Assembly (NCBI GenBank): GCA_030762895.1
Contig: CM061063.1
Coordinates: forward strand, 104,182,210-104,246,209
Source: Sophora flavescens
Lineage: Eukaryota; Streptophyta; Magnoliopsida; Fabales; Fabaceae
Direction: 5' to 3'
DNA: 64,000 nucleotides
Below, piece by piece: positions 12,068-24,215 of the stretch. A model generated the notes under the pieces. That model saw nothing but the letters and a program-made list of their open reading frames with translations. It had not been told where the DNA came from and did no database searches. Positions within the stretch are counted from its first letter, which is position 1, and each line of letters begins with the position of its first letter. Made by a program: the position numbers and the translations under genes.

Positions 12068-13123
12068 TCACAGTTTCCATTTGCATGGTTGCCTCCACAA
12101 AATCACACACCGAGGCACCTTGAACTTGAACAGCTTGTGTACTTGAGAGTTCTGCAGTTGAACCGACCCCAGTTGTTTGGTAAGAATAGCCATTTGTGCT
12201 TTGAGGGCACCAATTTCATCCAGCTCTAGAACACCTCTACTGACCATTGACCGAGAACTAGGCATTTGATAGTCATTGTTAGCCATGTTCTCAATCAAGT
12301 CCTTTGCTTCTTCCGGTGTCTTTTGACTCAATGTACCTCCTGCAGCCGCTTCAATCATACTTCTTGAATTCCTGTTGAGCCCATTAACAAAAGTTGCGAC
12401 CTGCTGCCATGTCTCTAGTTCATGATTTGGACAAGCTGTGAGTAAAGACTTGAACCTTTCCCAGGCTTCATATAGTGACTCACCATCCCTCTGTGCAAAG
12501 GCATTGATCTCTGACCTCAGCTTAATCATTCTTGACGGAGGGAAAAATCGAGATAAAAACTTGCTGACCAAGTCGTTCCAGGTGATGATGCTTCCATGAG
12601 GATGAGATTGAAGCCATGCCTTGGCTCTATCCCTCAAAGAGAAAGGGAAAAGCCTTAACCGAATGGCCTCATCGGAAGCTCCATTTAACTTGATGGTGTC
12701 ACACAGCTCAATGAAGGTACCAATGTGAGCATGAGGATCTTCACTCTCCAACCCTCCAAATTGGTTTTGCTGCACAAGGTGGAGAAGTGAGGCCTTGATT
12801 TCGAAATTATTGCAGGCCACTGCAGGTCTCACAATCGGAGTCCCACATCTATCAACTCTAGGGGAGGTGTAGTCCCCCATTGTTCTCCTTGGTGCATTCT
12901 CTTCTGCCATGGTGACAGCTGCTATTTCAGTTTGTGGTTCTTGCACACTGGGTAACTCAACTTGCTGCTCTTGTCTACTAGAAGATGCTCTTTCTCTGTT
13001 CTGTCTTGCCTTGGTTTTCTTTCTATTCCTTTTGCAGAGTCTCTCGATCTCAGGTTCGAATTGGAGTTCACCTGGGTCGATTGTACCTCGCATACACTGA
13101 ACAAACGGAGTAGCACAGAACAA
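12068..13123 (-). pseudogene. Athila-type gag (capsid region)
   Basis: 351 codons, minus strand. The Retrotrans_gag core is clear: residues around LFPFSLRDRAKAWLQSHP, ITWNDLVSKFLSRFFPPS and LYEAWERFKSLLTACPNHE are the classic plant gypsy capsid motifs. Near its end the sequence encodes a CCHC-type zinc knuckle, but a one-base deletion around 12095-12110 throws the second half of the knuckle into another frame, so gag stops early and protease is out of frame with it. It would supply nucleocapsid-type packaging if intact; as read it is broken. Confidence 0.9.
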
Positions 13124-13258
13124 ACAAAAAACAGCACTTGCAGAAATTCACAAGCAGAGATACGAGAAATTAAGAACGAAAAACACAAGAGGGAAAACAG
13201 TAAAAATAAAAAATGCCTAAATTAGGAGTCCCCTTTGGTACTCGTGATATTGGCACAC

Positions 13259-13286
13259 CGATCCCGAACAACGGCACCAAAAAACT
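13259..13286 (-). promoter_or_regulatory. Primer-binding site of the Athila-type element
   Basis: On the minus strand TTGGTGCCGTTGTTCGGGAT lies six bases from the LTR. It resembles the Asp-tRNA-type site TGGCGCCGTTGCCGGGGA used by Athila elements, with a few changes. Confidence 0.75.
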
Positions 13287-14697
13287 TGACACGTGCTCGG
13301 CAAGTGTACCGGTTCGTTGCAAGTAATAAAAACGGTAAGACCGGATATCGTTCTCAGGGATCGTGGACAATTACCACTTCGCAAATTTGACTACTATCTA
13401 GGCGATCGAATTTTGGATTGAAGGTTGTTCTAACATCTAGCAAACAAACAAGAAGAAAATATTTTTGTTCTTTTTGGATTTTTCTCAAACAGTTAATGTG
13501 AAAACAGAGAGATGAATAACAATGAGATGGAATTGCTTGTGTTAAACTAAGCTAATCCTCCCTTGATTGTTATGAAATGATAACTAACACAGTTCCTACT
13601 CCCCTTATGACAATCGAATCTTTTCTAATATACTCAAGCCTAATGTCTTAGGTGCATTGAGCCTAAAATCCCAAATTAAACCCTAATGTCTTAGGTGGAT
13701 TAATAAGAGAAATTGCATTAAGACAAGATTCATAAGATTGCAAGTAGCCAACACCTATGTCTAGATTCTTGGACTACTTGGCATATAATTCATGAGCATG
13801 CTTTAACATCAACCTTTCAATTGTCTATTAAAGCAACTAATCATTCCTAAGATGATCAAGCCTAGGAAAGCATTAAGTATAGAATTATATACTCACAAAG
13901 AAGAAGGAAACTGTATTAAAATCAAATCATTTTTACAACCAAGTTCAGATAGCAATAGTCTAACCCCAACAAAGGGGAGTTTAGTTACACATAATTGAAA
14001 ACAAAACAAAAGAGAGAATTACAGAGATGAAGGAAGGGGAGAGCTCCATGGAATGATGCCCACAGCCACAGCAGCAGAGGATTTTCTTTAGGGTTTTCTG
14101 AATGCTTCTTCTTCTGTTCTGCTCAGTTTTTCTAGTACTCGTGGCCGGTCACGGCCGTGATAGCCATCACGGCCAGGCCGTGATGGTTTCTGACTTGGCA
14201 CCGGTTCATTTACTGATTCATCACGGCCGTGATACTCATCAATGCTAGGCCGTGATCCTTTCTTACTTTTCCATCAAACATGTCACTGTCGTGATAGACA
14301 TCAAGGCTAGGCCGTGATAGTCTCCGACTTTTGGAGATCTGCACACCGGACGACACGTCACGGCCGTGATAGCCATCACGGCTGGGCCGTGACGACTTCG
14401 ACTTTTGGCTCAATTCTTTCTTCACTCTTTGCTCCCTCACGGTAGTGAGGGCCATCACGGCTAGGCCGTGATACTCTCTGCTTGGCTCAATTTCTTATCT
14501 TTCAAAGCTCTAAGTCATCCAAGCTTCATACTTGCTAATTCTTGGGCATTTAATCATGAATATCTGCAAAACAACACACAATACCACCTTATCTGTTCCA
14601 AAGGAAAAACTAAACAAAATAAACACTAAAATGGCCTAACTATATGCAAATGCATGCAGAAATGTACATGGAAAATGAGGTGAAATCACACTCATCA
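13287..14697 (-). repeat. Athila-type LTR (5' in element sense)
   Basis: TGACACGTGC... to ...ACTCATCA. Pairs with 7378-8809. The TSD AAGAT follows at 14698. Confidence 0.95.
14147..14475. repeat. Paired dyad array, right LTR
   Basis: Counterpart of 8238-8590 with about five units. Numerous substitutions and several indels separate the two arrays (for example CATCACGGC against CATCAATGC), while flanking LTR sequence barely differs. Confidence 0.9.
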
Positions 14698-14702
14698 AAG
14701 AT

Positions 14703-15398
14703 ACTGTTTTAACTGATCCTGCACCATATCATCGTCTTGCGGGTCGTCTAATTTATCTCACAGTTACACGTCCTGATATTGCTTACTCCGTCAATATTTT
14801 AAGCCAATTCATGCATGCACCTAGTCAACCACATATGAATGCTGCTATTCGTCTTCTTCGCTATTTAAAAGCCACTCCCGGCCAAGGCCTTTTCTTTCCA
14901 TCCAATTCAGATTTTTCCCTCAAAGGCTACTGTGATTCAGATTGGGCTAGTTGTCCTACCACTCGATGCTCTACTTCTAGTTATTGCATTTTTTTGGGTC
15001 CTAGTATAGTCTCATGGAAAACAAAGAAACAAAGTGTAGTATCCCGTTCATCTGCCGAAGCGGAATATAGAGCTATGACCAATGCAACTTGTGAAATTAC
15101 TTGGCTCTCATATCTTTTAAATGACATTGGTCTCTCTCGTTTTACACCAATACCACTGTTTTGTGACAATCTGTCTGCTCTTCATATTGCCTCAAATCCG
15201 GTGCATCACGAACGTACTAAACACATAGAGATCGACTGTCATGTTGTTCGTGAAAAGATTTCTTCTGGTCTTATAAACACTATGAAAGTTAGTTCTGCAA
15301 ATCAAATTGCTGACTTGTTCACCAAGCCCTTAGGCAAAGATCAATTCCTGTGGCTAAAGAGCAAGATGGGGTTATCTAACTTACACACCCCATCTTGA
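14703..15398 (+). pseudogene. Copia RT end and RNase H
   Basis: In frame from 14703: GRLIYLTVTRPDIAYSVN, then RNase H with CDSDWASCP, SRSSAEAEYRAM and CDNLSALHIA carrying the acidic residues, and the usual end HIEIDCHVVREKI and LFTKPLG. It ends with TGA at 15396-15398, beside the purine tract. The segment itself is uninterrupted but is separated from the rest of pol by the Athila-type insertion. Confidence 0.92.
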
Positions 15399-15405
15399 GG
15401 GGGAA
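15397..15405 (+). promoter_or_regulatory. Copia polypurine tract
   Basis: GAGGGGGAA immediately before the 3' LTR. It overlaps the pol stop region. Confidence 0.85.
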
Positions 15406-15645
15406 TGTTACAGCATCCTAACCATTATTACAATTGATATCACATGATATGCGCCTCCCATGATATGCTCCTTGATGCTGTCCATGATTTGTGGCTGTTA
15501 TGCAATCTGCTAGCTGTTATTCCTTGTTGTATATTTAAATTTATTTTTCAGTTACAAAACCTTTTGTATTTAAGTCCCTGATGTAATCCTTTTACAATAT
15601 ACAAGTATTATTCTACCAATCTATCATCTTCTACGTTTTTTTACA
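15406..15645 (+). repeat. Copia 3' LTR (240 bp)
   Basis: Matches 284-483 with an extra stretch (about 15467-15525) containing CATGATTTGTGGCTGTTATG. It ends TTACA, followed by the TSD CTATT. Confidence 0.93.
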
Positions 15646-15650
15646 CTATT

Positions 15651-15850
15651 CACCGTGCTAGTCTACTTATATTTATACAAAAATTGAGAAATAGTATAAG
15701 TATGTGCTTACTTTATATTTTCCTTCCAAATATGGGTGGGATCCACTGTTAACAAATTGGGGTCACATAGCATAACCAAATCACTTCTTCTCCACCTCAT
15801 AATGGGCCATCAGGAACAATACGTGTAGATTTGGAGGGATCCGGGAACCT
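15651..15850. other. Intergenic stretch
   Basis: No gene, repeat boundary or domain seen; original flanking DNA of the copia element. Confidence 0.4.
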
Positions 15851-16114
15851 TAAGGTTTGTTTGCTTTGTTTTTTGTTTTTATTTTCTATTTTTTATAAAT
15901 AATTATAAAATTGTCATCTTGTTTTTATTCTGTTTTCTGTTTTCAGAAATTTGTACATGAAACACTGAAAACTATTTTTTTTTCTGTTCTCACTGTTTCT
16001 TGTACAAATTTCTGAAAACAGGAAACCAAATGAAAACAATGTGGCAGTTTTGTAATTATTTCTGAAAACAGGAAATGAAAACAACAAACTGGAAACAAAG
16101 CAAACATGCCCTAA
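15851..16114. mobile_element. PIF/Harbinger-like MITE (258 bp)
   Basis: 15854-16111 has inverted ends GGTTTGTTTGCTTTGTTT / GGGCATGTTTGCTTTGTTT and a TAA duplication on both sides (15851-15853, 16112-16114). The interior is itself self-complementary (TTTCTGAAAACAGGAAA on both arms). Confidence 0.85.
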
Positions 16115-16158
16115 TTTTTTTTAACTCTAAAATTATTATATTTTAATTCTAAAATTAC

Positions 16159-16550
16159 TAAGGCCATCTCCATCCCAGTACCCCATCTTTTTATTTTTTG
16201 AGATTCTTAAATGGGTCCCACCTTGACACATTACTCATTTTTACATTTTATAACTTAAGCACCTCAACTCTCCAACCTAGAAACTTCAAAAAAATTCTTA
16301 AATGGGTCCCACCAATAACCCCACATCCTTACATTTCATCAATAATTTATTTATAACCCACATTTCTATATTTTTTTTATATAAAAAAAGTGCAAATGGC
16401 TCACACAATGAGTTAACGATCGGTGCTTCTACAAGCATCTCTCCCTAATAAGCACCCTTTCTACACTTTGCTCCAACGGTGGGATGCTTAACAAGGACCG
16501 CTTCTTAATAGGCAAGCACCCAACTTTTGGCACCGTTGGAGATGGCCTAA
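16159..16550. mobile_element. Second PIF/Harbinger-like MITE (386 bp)
   Basis: 16162-16547 has ends GGCCATCTCCATCCC / GGCCATCTCCAACGG (reverse complement of the right end) and TAA at both flanks (16159-16161, 16548-16550). An internal direct repeat CTTAAATGGGTCCCACC occurs twice. Confidence 0.82.
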
Positions 16551-17789
16551 TAGGGCTTGAAACTATTTATGATCTATGTCATTAGTTGGTAAAAATTACA
16601 AAAACAGAAATCTATCATCTTATATATAAAGTGGTAAATCCTATTCTTACACTTCCTATTTTTACAGCTATTACAAAATAATATTTTCAGCTATTACACT
16701 TCCTATTTTGATAAATTATTAATATAATTAATGTTTTGAAACATATAATTATTTGAATATTTTGTATGAAATTTGATGCATATATATTTGTTGAATGAAC
16801 TTTAGTTTTTATAATTATCGCCATCCCCCTTATCCAAATCTAGCTTCGTCTTTGTGAGTCACTCCTTTCAAACTTTATGAGGGCTATCAAAAAGCATATA
16901 TGACACTAATAGATTGTTTTTATTTGAAGCATACCGTAATATGGGCTTTTGATTTTCTAATGGGTCCACGGAGTACTCCCATAAACTTTAATCCTCTGTG
17001 CCCCTATAGGATTAATCTCCGCTCGAATGTTTAGTCACAATTAAGATTCTTCGCCCCTTCTAAAAATATGTTATGTGGAATTCGAACTTTATTCTTCCCC
17101 ACAATCTCAATCCGTGAAACCAATTGAGTTTCATCCATTTGGATATATGAAACTTGTAGATGAACAATTCAACACACACATACATTAAAATATTTCGATC
17201 GGCCTATTTGCATGTTACTATGATGTTTGGAAAAAAAAAAGGCTTTCAATATAAGAAAATCTGATTTTGAATTATTGGGAAGCACAATTCTAATTTCTAA
17301 GACAAACCACATATTCATAAATGTGTGACCTTAAATCAAGGAAACATTAACATCATTTAGGGTAGGAACTAGGAAGGGGTACAATAAAATTCTCTTATTT
17401 TATATTTTAGTTATGGTCAAATGACCAATTTAGCATCCTTGTTTCGTATTTGTACTCGTAGCATCCTGTAATTGTATGTTAAATTTTTGTCTCATCTATG
17501 ACAGGAAAAATTGGTTAAGAATGGCAGAATGCAAAAACAATTTAACAACCACAATCACATTATGTTATATACATATCAGAAAGTTTTTTTTTTTTTTTAT
17601 ACAGGAAATAACTTCATTTAAAAGAAGAAACAAGGAATGTCACAACTTGATTGAAGCAAATGTGTTGGGACATTCCCCGTCCACATATAAAAGTAAAATT
17701 TAAGACTTAAGCCAACGGAGATATGAGCATGACTACATAAAGAATGTTGAAGAACCAAAGGAGTATAATCAAGCCAACATCTAGATTAT
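16551..17789. other. AT-rich intergenic stretch
   Basis: No coding sequence seen. CCTATAGGATTAATCTCCG near 17002 recurs at about 61213, probably a piece of a dispersed repeat. Confidence 0.4.
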
Positions 17790-18765
17790 AGCTGCCAGTG
17801 TATCAACATCTTCCGCACCCAGTCAAACACGATGGAGAAGTGAGAATCCACAGTTTTTTTTCTATCCAGATATGAATCAAATTTTTAGTTTCTGCAGGCA
17901 CATTTCGACTATATGTGGTCTCAGGATTGTTCATATATAACCTTTGGTCGAAAGACAATTGACAACCGGAGAGAAGACATACATTGTTAACAGCCACACA
18001 TGGTCCTTCACACCTCAAGCTTTTCCAAAAAACCCTTCTCTATTGAGGCTTTTCATCATACACCAGGAGAGCACCATTTCCCCTACTAATTTGAAAGCCT
18101 ATCCTGAACAAAAAGGGACCCAAACAGGCACCTTTAACAGCAACTCTACCAAGGTGAGATTTTTTACCTGCATCTGGTGGCTTCCGTGGGGGGCGTCTGG
18201 GACTTGGATCCAATGGAGGAGTAGCAGCTGCTGCCTGCTTCAGATTGAGAGTTTGTAGGGACCCGTGAGGCGGTGGCTCAGGTGGGGGACGCTCCATCGA
18301 GACAGAAACCAGAACGGTTGTGGAAGAGAGCTCATGGGGTTAGAGCGGTGGTTTGGAGGCTGTGAGGGGGAGGCGACGGTGGGGTGGCGGGTTGAGCGAA
18401 TCTCTAAACTTCCATGGGTGGCTGAGACAGAGTTGGTAAGAAGGTGGAGGAGGTGCGAAGGTCGGTTGCTGGGTGTTTGGCTTGGGGTGAAAAAAATGGA
18501 ATCTGGGTGGGAGGTGGAGGTGGACACCAGACCCCGGTGGCAGAGAGGATTTGGAATTTGTTCGTGGAGACGCATTGGCGAACATCTCGCAGCGGAGGCA
18601 TAGGAAGAGGGAAGAGCAGTTATGGGTGAATCCCAACCAATGAGGGGAAGAAGCCTCCATGAGAAAAAGAAAATAGCTTCAACTAGAGGAGGAAGAATCC
18701 TAATAGGCAGCACCAATAGGGAGATACATATTAGAAAGTTAATTACCTCCTCATCAATCAAAAAA
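17790..18765 (-). pseudogene. Unrecognised GC-rich coding-like region
   Basis: 18160-18660 is much richer in G+C than its surroundings. On the minus strand three overlapping frames are open: a Ser/Pro-rich one starting MEASSPHWLGF (18660), another frame from 18761, and a Pro-rich frame starting MERPPPEPPPHGS (18297) that meets a good donor, GATGCAG/GTAAAA, near 18162. An acceptor-like TTTTTGTTCAG lies near 18100. The frames do not join cleanly and I recognise no domain. A degenerate first exon or captured gene fragment is possible; compositional accident is the alternative. Confidence 0.25.
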
Positions 18766-19463
18766 TTAATTTGTTAAGCTCCTTCAGCGTTGTTGAGTAA
18801 AAGTCTAATCATCCACACAAAAAAGTAAAAGTCCAATCATTGTTGTACAAAAAGCAAAACGGTCCAATCATTGTTGCCATTTTCTTTGGTATTTTTTTTT
18901 TGTGGGTAAATATAGACAAAAAATAAAGTTAAAATGACTTCAATTTTTTAAAGTATTTCTCTCAATTTCTTATTTTTTTAATTTCAATTTTAAATAAAAA
19001 GGAGTTAACTTTTGCAAGAAAAATAGGGACGGCCTTTTATGTTGCAGGCGACCCTGGCGCGCTAGCTAGTTTTCTGGTGTTATTTTCACATCAAAATCAA
19101 ATATTAATATATACTTTTACATTTTTTCATATTTTTAATCATTATTTTTCTCTGATCTTTCATCATTTTCTTTTATAAATCTATCATAATTGATGATATC
19201 AAAAGTTAGTGTCAAAATTAAGTGTCAAAATATCATTTCTCTTTTCTACCTGATTTGTCATTTATGGCAAAATATGTTAATTTATTATACTACAGCATTG
19301 CTTTAATTAATAGATGAAAATAATACTACCTTTCATTAAGTGGTGGGGTTTAAAATTTAAAGACAATAATAATTAACCATTGATGGTCCATCGACAAAAG
19401 TGCTTTTGAAGAGAATCTTTTATATTCACTTTTACTTATTTTCAAAGAATTACAGTTAATTAA
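18766..19463. other. AT-rich intergenic stretch
   Basis: No gene or repeat boundary recognised. Short direct repeats of GTCCAATCATTGTTG occur around 18820-18880. Confidence 0.4.
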
Positions 19464-19615
19464 TTAGAATAAAATAAGAAAAAAAAAGTTGTATTAATTT
19501 TAAAATAAAGTTATTGACGGCAAAGTGTGATACTTTATCCTATATCAATGGATTAAATTTTTTTTTTTACGGTGTAATCAATGGATAAATTCTAATTATA
19601 CAAATATATATAACT

Positions 19616-19902
19616 TGTTAAAAATAGAAAAAGAACTGAGATAGAGAAAATAGAAATATAGATTCAGATGCTAGTTCTTTCGGAACTAGGATTCAAAGAC
19701 TGGTTTTTCGGGAACTAGCTGTCATATTTGTTATTCTTATTATGATCAAGTATATATCGAATACAATCGGACTACTAGTGTTTATAACATAATAGTAGAC
19801 TCCTAATCTCAACCAGTTTCCTATAAGATAAGAGACTAGAAGATAAAATAGGATAGGAGATAATATGAGATAGTCATCCACTAAATCAATTTGTTTATAA
19901 CA
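19616..19902 (-). repeat. LTR of the decayed copia (3' in element sense)
   Basis: Pairs with 23606-23889. Many substitutions separate the two copies. Confidence 0.92.
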
Positions 19903-20039
19903 CTTCCCCTTGGATGACTATCCCTTATGAATATTGCCTCGTTAAAACCTTGCTAAGAAAAACCCAGTGGGATAAAAACTTAGCGAAGGAAAAAGAGCAC
20001 AATATTCATAATAACTTATTTCCCCTAAAAAATACATCA

Positions 20040-20160
20040 ATTATGAAAAAATCCCTTAGTTGGCGCATTCCAAAGTTACGTATCTGCTTCTTGAAAACTA
20101 AAGTTGGAAGTGTCTTTGTGAATAGATCTGATGGGCTGTCATTTTTATATAGCCACCTTT
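20040..20160 (-). pseudogene. Copia RNase H C-terminal remnant
   Basis: The minus strand reads SDLFTKTLPTLVFKKQIRN then FGMRQLRD, the standard end of copia pol (DLFTK...LP...F). Upstream RNase H residues are scattered over several frames. Confidence 0.7.
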
Positions 20161-21026
20161 GATTTGCACAATACATATAACATCACTTTTATGTCATATC
20201 ATTGACTTGTTATTATCTTTCATCAATCAACATGCTCCTCTAATATGTCATGTAATATTTCTTAACCAAATGTGTTCATGACCTGCTTCACGAATATAGT
20301 CAATACACCTGAATGCTTTGTCAATGTAGCCATGATTGTTTGGTTCGCATACCGCCGTGAGATAATAGTACTACCATATGTGAAGAGATAACCACAAGGA
20401 TAACAAGAAATGTGTTTCACTTAATTCTGATGCCTTTGAGTTTGAGCAGAGCAAAATCTTGGTAGTAAACTGATTGCAAAAGTTATATTTGGTATAGACT
20501 ATTTGCAAGACACAAAAATGCTTCAATGACAATAATGTATGGTACTTCAGGATCAAGGTTCTTTGTTGCCAAATACTCGAACTGTAGGCTGAGACAAAAC
20601 TTATCTTCCAAAAACATTTTATCTAAAGATATTTCTTTATATCTTCCATAATTTGGAACAACTTCAAGTCAGTCAAATAATATTTAAATTATCAAAATTC
20701 ATAGCAGATAAATTAATCAAAATGATACATGTATAGAAACCAAGCTTTGCTTACCAATATAAAATGTTCAATATGACAAACAACAAAATATAAATAGTTG
20801 TTTTTTATACTTTTGATCCTTCTGGGATTTTTTCAAGTACAGATCATTCTCGAGACAACCATATGGTATAATAACACATATTTGTGCCAATAAAGTTTAT
20901 ACTTTATAATGTTCGGACTTCAGGTCCATTACGATATTCTTTGAGGCTCGAACTATAGGTTCACAATCCTCACATTTCGTAGTTTAAAACAGTACATTTG
21001 TCAAAATTTTAAATAATACATTTAAG

Positions 21027-21228
21027 ATATCTTGAATCTTTCAGGGATATGCTTCAAGCATCTTGAGTCCTTCAGGGACATGATTCATGCATCTTGAGTC
21101 CTCCAGGGATATGCTTCATGCATCTTCATTCCATTAGGGATATGCTGCTTCATGCTTCTTAAATCCTTCATGGAAATGCTTTAAGCATCTTAAATCCTTC
21201 AGGGATATGCTTCATGCATCTTGAAACC
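21027..21228. repeat. About 38-bp tandem repeat inside the decayed copia
   Basis: Six diverged units of the form CATCTTGAGTCCTTCAGGGA followed by TATGCTTCATG. Confidence 0.75.
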
Positions 21229-23605
21229 ATTAGAGATTATGAAACTAATCAATAATCTAAAACAAATGTTAACAACTTCAGGTGTCTGAACTACTGGTCC
21301 AAATGTTTTATGTTTGGCTAATAAATTTAGCTCAATTTGTATTATTTCTTACAATTTTTGCCAGTCAATTTAATATCGACATTCCTCTAGAATTTGAGCT
21401 TCATGCTCATTATCATTAATAATTTCAGAAGCAATTGCTATTGAATATAAAAATACATTATCAACAACATTATATCTTCCCCTCATATTTCTAGATTGTA
21501 GTGAGATCTCATAATTTTCGGTACCGGAACCACTTCTAGGGTTGCTTACATAGAAATATGGGATTGTTGATCTGTATTGTTTTTACCTCTTCTAGAATGT
21601 CAATGACCTCTTTTGAAGCATCACCTTGAAACTTTATTTTCCTTTTAAGGAACAATATTCTTTTCACGAATAGTTCTACAACGCTTCTAACGTACTTTAA
21701 ATTCATGAGTGATGTACCATACTCGCAAGTTTTCCTTCTGGGACAATTAACCATGCAAAAATATTTGTGATTGGTACATGTGACTTAGTGACCTTTTCTG
21801 GGTCTATGACAATTGAACTTAGATGGCATAAGCAATGATGCGAAAGTACAAAAGATGGTAAGCACTTCTGGTGCATATAATTTCACTCATCCATAATCAC
21901 TTTTGTAAAATATAATCCTAATAAGAAACTTGAAATTTTTTATAACATGTAGTTCTTGGTACAAAGTTTGAATAAGTAATAAAGAGATATTTTGCATCTC
22001 CGTCGTTTTTTGGTTTCAATACGATACCCTTTGTCATGTATATCTTTGAAACTTGGTAGATTTCTTCTGGATCTACTAGAATACAACACATAAAAAAAAC
22101 TATGTTCCATTTAGGAACCATAATATGGGATCTTTCAAAACATTTAATTACTTTTACAAACATCTGGTTGCAAATTGAAAGATATCAAACATGTGATCAT
22201 CTGACTTCCAGCCTTAATCCTTTTGCATTCAAAATTCTTAACATATGAAAACTCATTATATTGAAGAATCTTCTGGTCATTTAATGACATCAATATGAAT
22301 CATCAATATTGACTTCGGATGGCGTAATTCGTCATATGCCAAATAACAAAATTATTTAGACTAGTAAACTTCTGGTTTACAACAATATAGTTAACGATTT
22401 TCAGGTGCATACCAAACTTCTGGTTTACATTAGCACGCGTTTTAGTCGCGTAATTGACCATATGGTAAATAATAAAATTATTTAGACTAGTAAACTTCTA
22501 ATTTACAATAATATAATTAACTTTGATTTTCTAGTGCATAACAAACTTCTGTCGCACTCATTTATCTTAATTCATATTTTATATAATATCAATAAAAACC
22601 TAAGAAGCAAGTATATTTTCTTCAATCAATAAAACTCCAAAAGGTTAACAAAAAAAATAGATATATCCAAATGCACATTATTTATAAGATTATGATAAAA
22701 AGAATAATTTTCATTAGAACAACTTGGACATTAAACATATTCATAAAAGAAAATATGACAACTCATAATAATTATATTATTTTATCTTTTCCAAAGAATA
22801 AATGATTCTTTAATAAAAACTATTGCATTTGCCAAAACAAATATTCATACTTTACATACGACAACTTGATTGAAAAATCCATCCAACAAAATGTTGACAT
22901 ACGACAACTATGATCGAGGTCATTCCATACATTCTAAAAACATTAAGATAATTTTACTATTTTCAATATTTTCTCACATCTCAATCAGAATCTCATACGA
23001 AGATTTTAAACTACCACGGTGTTGATAATATCTACCACATAAATGATTATAACAAAATTATTATACATCGCATTCACTTCCGGGAATGATGTTCAATCCA
23101 TTTGATTTTCCTTCTAATTTTTGCTACTCTAGGAGCAATCTCAATAGGCATATATGATTTTTCCATCATTTTGCTTTGTTTCAATTTACACTAAGATCAA
23201 ATGATCTTTTTAATTTCAATCATGGTTCAAAAGTCTAGTTCTTCAGGAATTATACCACAAATCTTCATATAACCATTACCAAGAAAAATTATTGGCTTTG
23301 TGCAATCCTTCAGGGTTGCTTTAATAATAGATTCTTCCATAATTTATCAAAAGTGATGAATTCAAGCTTTGCGAGATACATGGTGAAAACACTTGAAAAA
23401 AATTTGAATAAAATAACTCATATATGAAAGCTATGATTAGGGAGAAGAAGAAAGGAAAATTGTTCCCTTGCTTAGAGATTCAAGCTCTGATATACGTCAA
23501 ACATAAGTTTTCGATGTTCCGCCATTTAGCATGAATTCTTATACCTTGAAAAGATACCCACATAAAAATTGTTGTACTGTTAGAGACTTGATCGTGCTGA
23601 TAAAG

Positions 23606-23889
23606 TGTTAAAAATAGAAAAAGAATAGAGAGATGGAGAGAATAGAAATATAGATTGAGATGCTACTTCTTCTGGAACTAGGATTCAAAGGCTGGTTCTT
23701 CGAGAACTAGCTGTCATATTTGTTATTCATATTATGATCAAGTATATATCGAATACAATCTGTCTATTACTATTTATAATAGTAGACTCATAATCTCAAC
23801 CAATTTCCTATAAGATAAGAGACGAGAAGATAAGATAGGATATGGAATAAGACGAGATAGTCATTCCCTAAATCAATTTGTTTATAACA
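23606..23889 (-). repeat. LTR of the decayed copia (5' in element sense)
   Basis: Pairs with 19616-19902; the TSD TAACT follows. Confidence 0.92.
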
Positions 23890-24004
23890 TAACTTTTATT
23901 GTTTGATTATGCACAACTGAAAGAGGAGGCCAATATAGTGGTTTTATGTTGTTTAATGGCAGATACAAGATTTTAAATCATGATTGCGTTGTAATTATAT
24001 CACA

Positions 24005-24215
24005 TTGATAAATATATTTTAGGAAATTGGTTGACTTGCATAGGAAAAAAAGAGCAATTAAAACAAATAGATTTTTTAGATAAAAAATAATAATAATGTG
24101 ATATATAAATATATTTTAGTGAATTGATTGACTTGCATAGGAAAAGAGGATAATTAAATCAAATAGATTTTTTAGATAGAAGAAAAATAATAATGTGATA
24201 GATAAATATTTTTTC
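24005..24215. repeat. About 100-bp tandem duplication
   Basis: Two adjacent copies sharing TTGACTTGCATAGGAAAA and AATAGATTTTTTAGATA. Confidence 0.75.

Larger units (their letters stand above)
7373..14702 (-). mobile_element. Non-autonomous Athila-type Ty3/gypsy element (gag-protease only)
   Basis: The element 7378-14697 (7,320 bp) has LTRs of 1,432 and 1,411 bp and a TSD AAGAT (7373-7377, 14698-14702). All coding sense is on the minus strand. The primer site lies beside the right LTR and the purine tract beside the left LTR, so it reads right to left. Internal sequence holds gag and protease but no reverse transcriptase, RNase H or integrase. The leader motif GGGAGGCAACCCAA (10385-10400, minus), typical of Athila-group elements, is kept. 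LTRs are nearly identical outside one repeat block, so insertion is recent. Confidence 0.95.
279..15650 (+). mobile_element. Ty1/copia LTR retrotransposon, nested and defective
   Basis: The element starts TGTTACA at 284 and ends TTACA at 15645. It is flanked by the 5-bp duplication CTATT (279-283 and 15646-15650). Without its two large insertions (1145-5033 and 7378-14697) it is about 4.1 kb. Order is LTR, primer site, short gag remnant, protease, GAG-pre-integrase and integrase, reverse transcriptase, RNase H, purine tract, LTR, which is the copia order. The protein motifs and short LTRs resemble the Ale lineage (inference). Frameshifts, stops, a gag deletion and both insertions make it non-functional. 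Confidence 0.95.
19611..23894 (-). mobile_element. Decayed copia retrotransposon
   Basis: LTRs 19616-19902 and 23606-23889 (287 and 284 bp) read TGTTAAAAATAG...TTTGTTTATAACA on plus. The TSD is TAACT (19611-19615, 23890-23894). A purine tract (minus strand) ending CCAAGGGGAAG next to the left LTR and copia C-terminal coding remnants set the orientation as minus. The roughly 3.7-kb interior has almost no open frame. A TATCAGAGCTTGAATCTC stretch (minus, near 23484-23502) resembles a primer-site core but lies about 100 bp from the LTR. The LTRs differ visibly, so it is old. Confidence 0.9.
19464..24010. repeat. Old duplication, copy A (split by a copia)
   Basis: About 270 bp of original sequence (19464-19615 and 23895-24010) starting TTAGAATAAAATAAGAAA and ending near CACATTGAT. 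It is a diverged match to copy B (24748-29493). The copia at 19616-23889 sits inside it. Confidence 0.8.
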
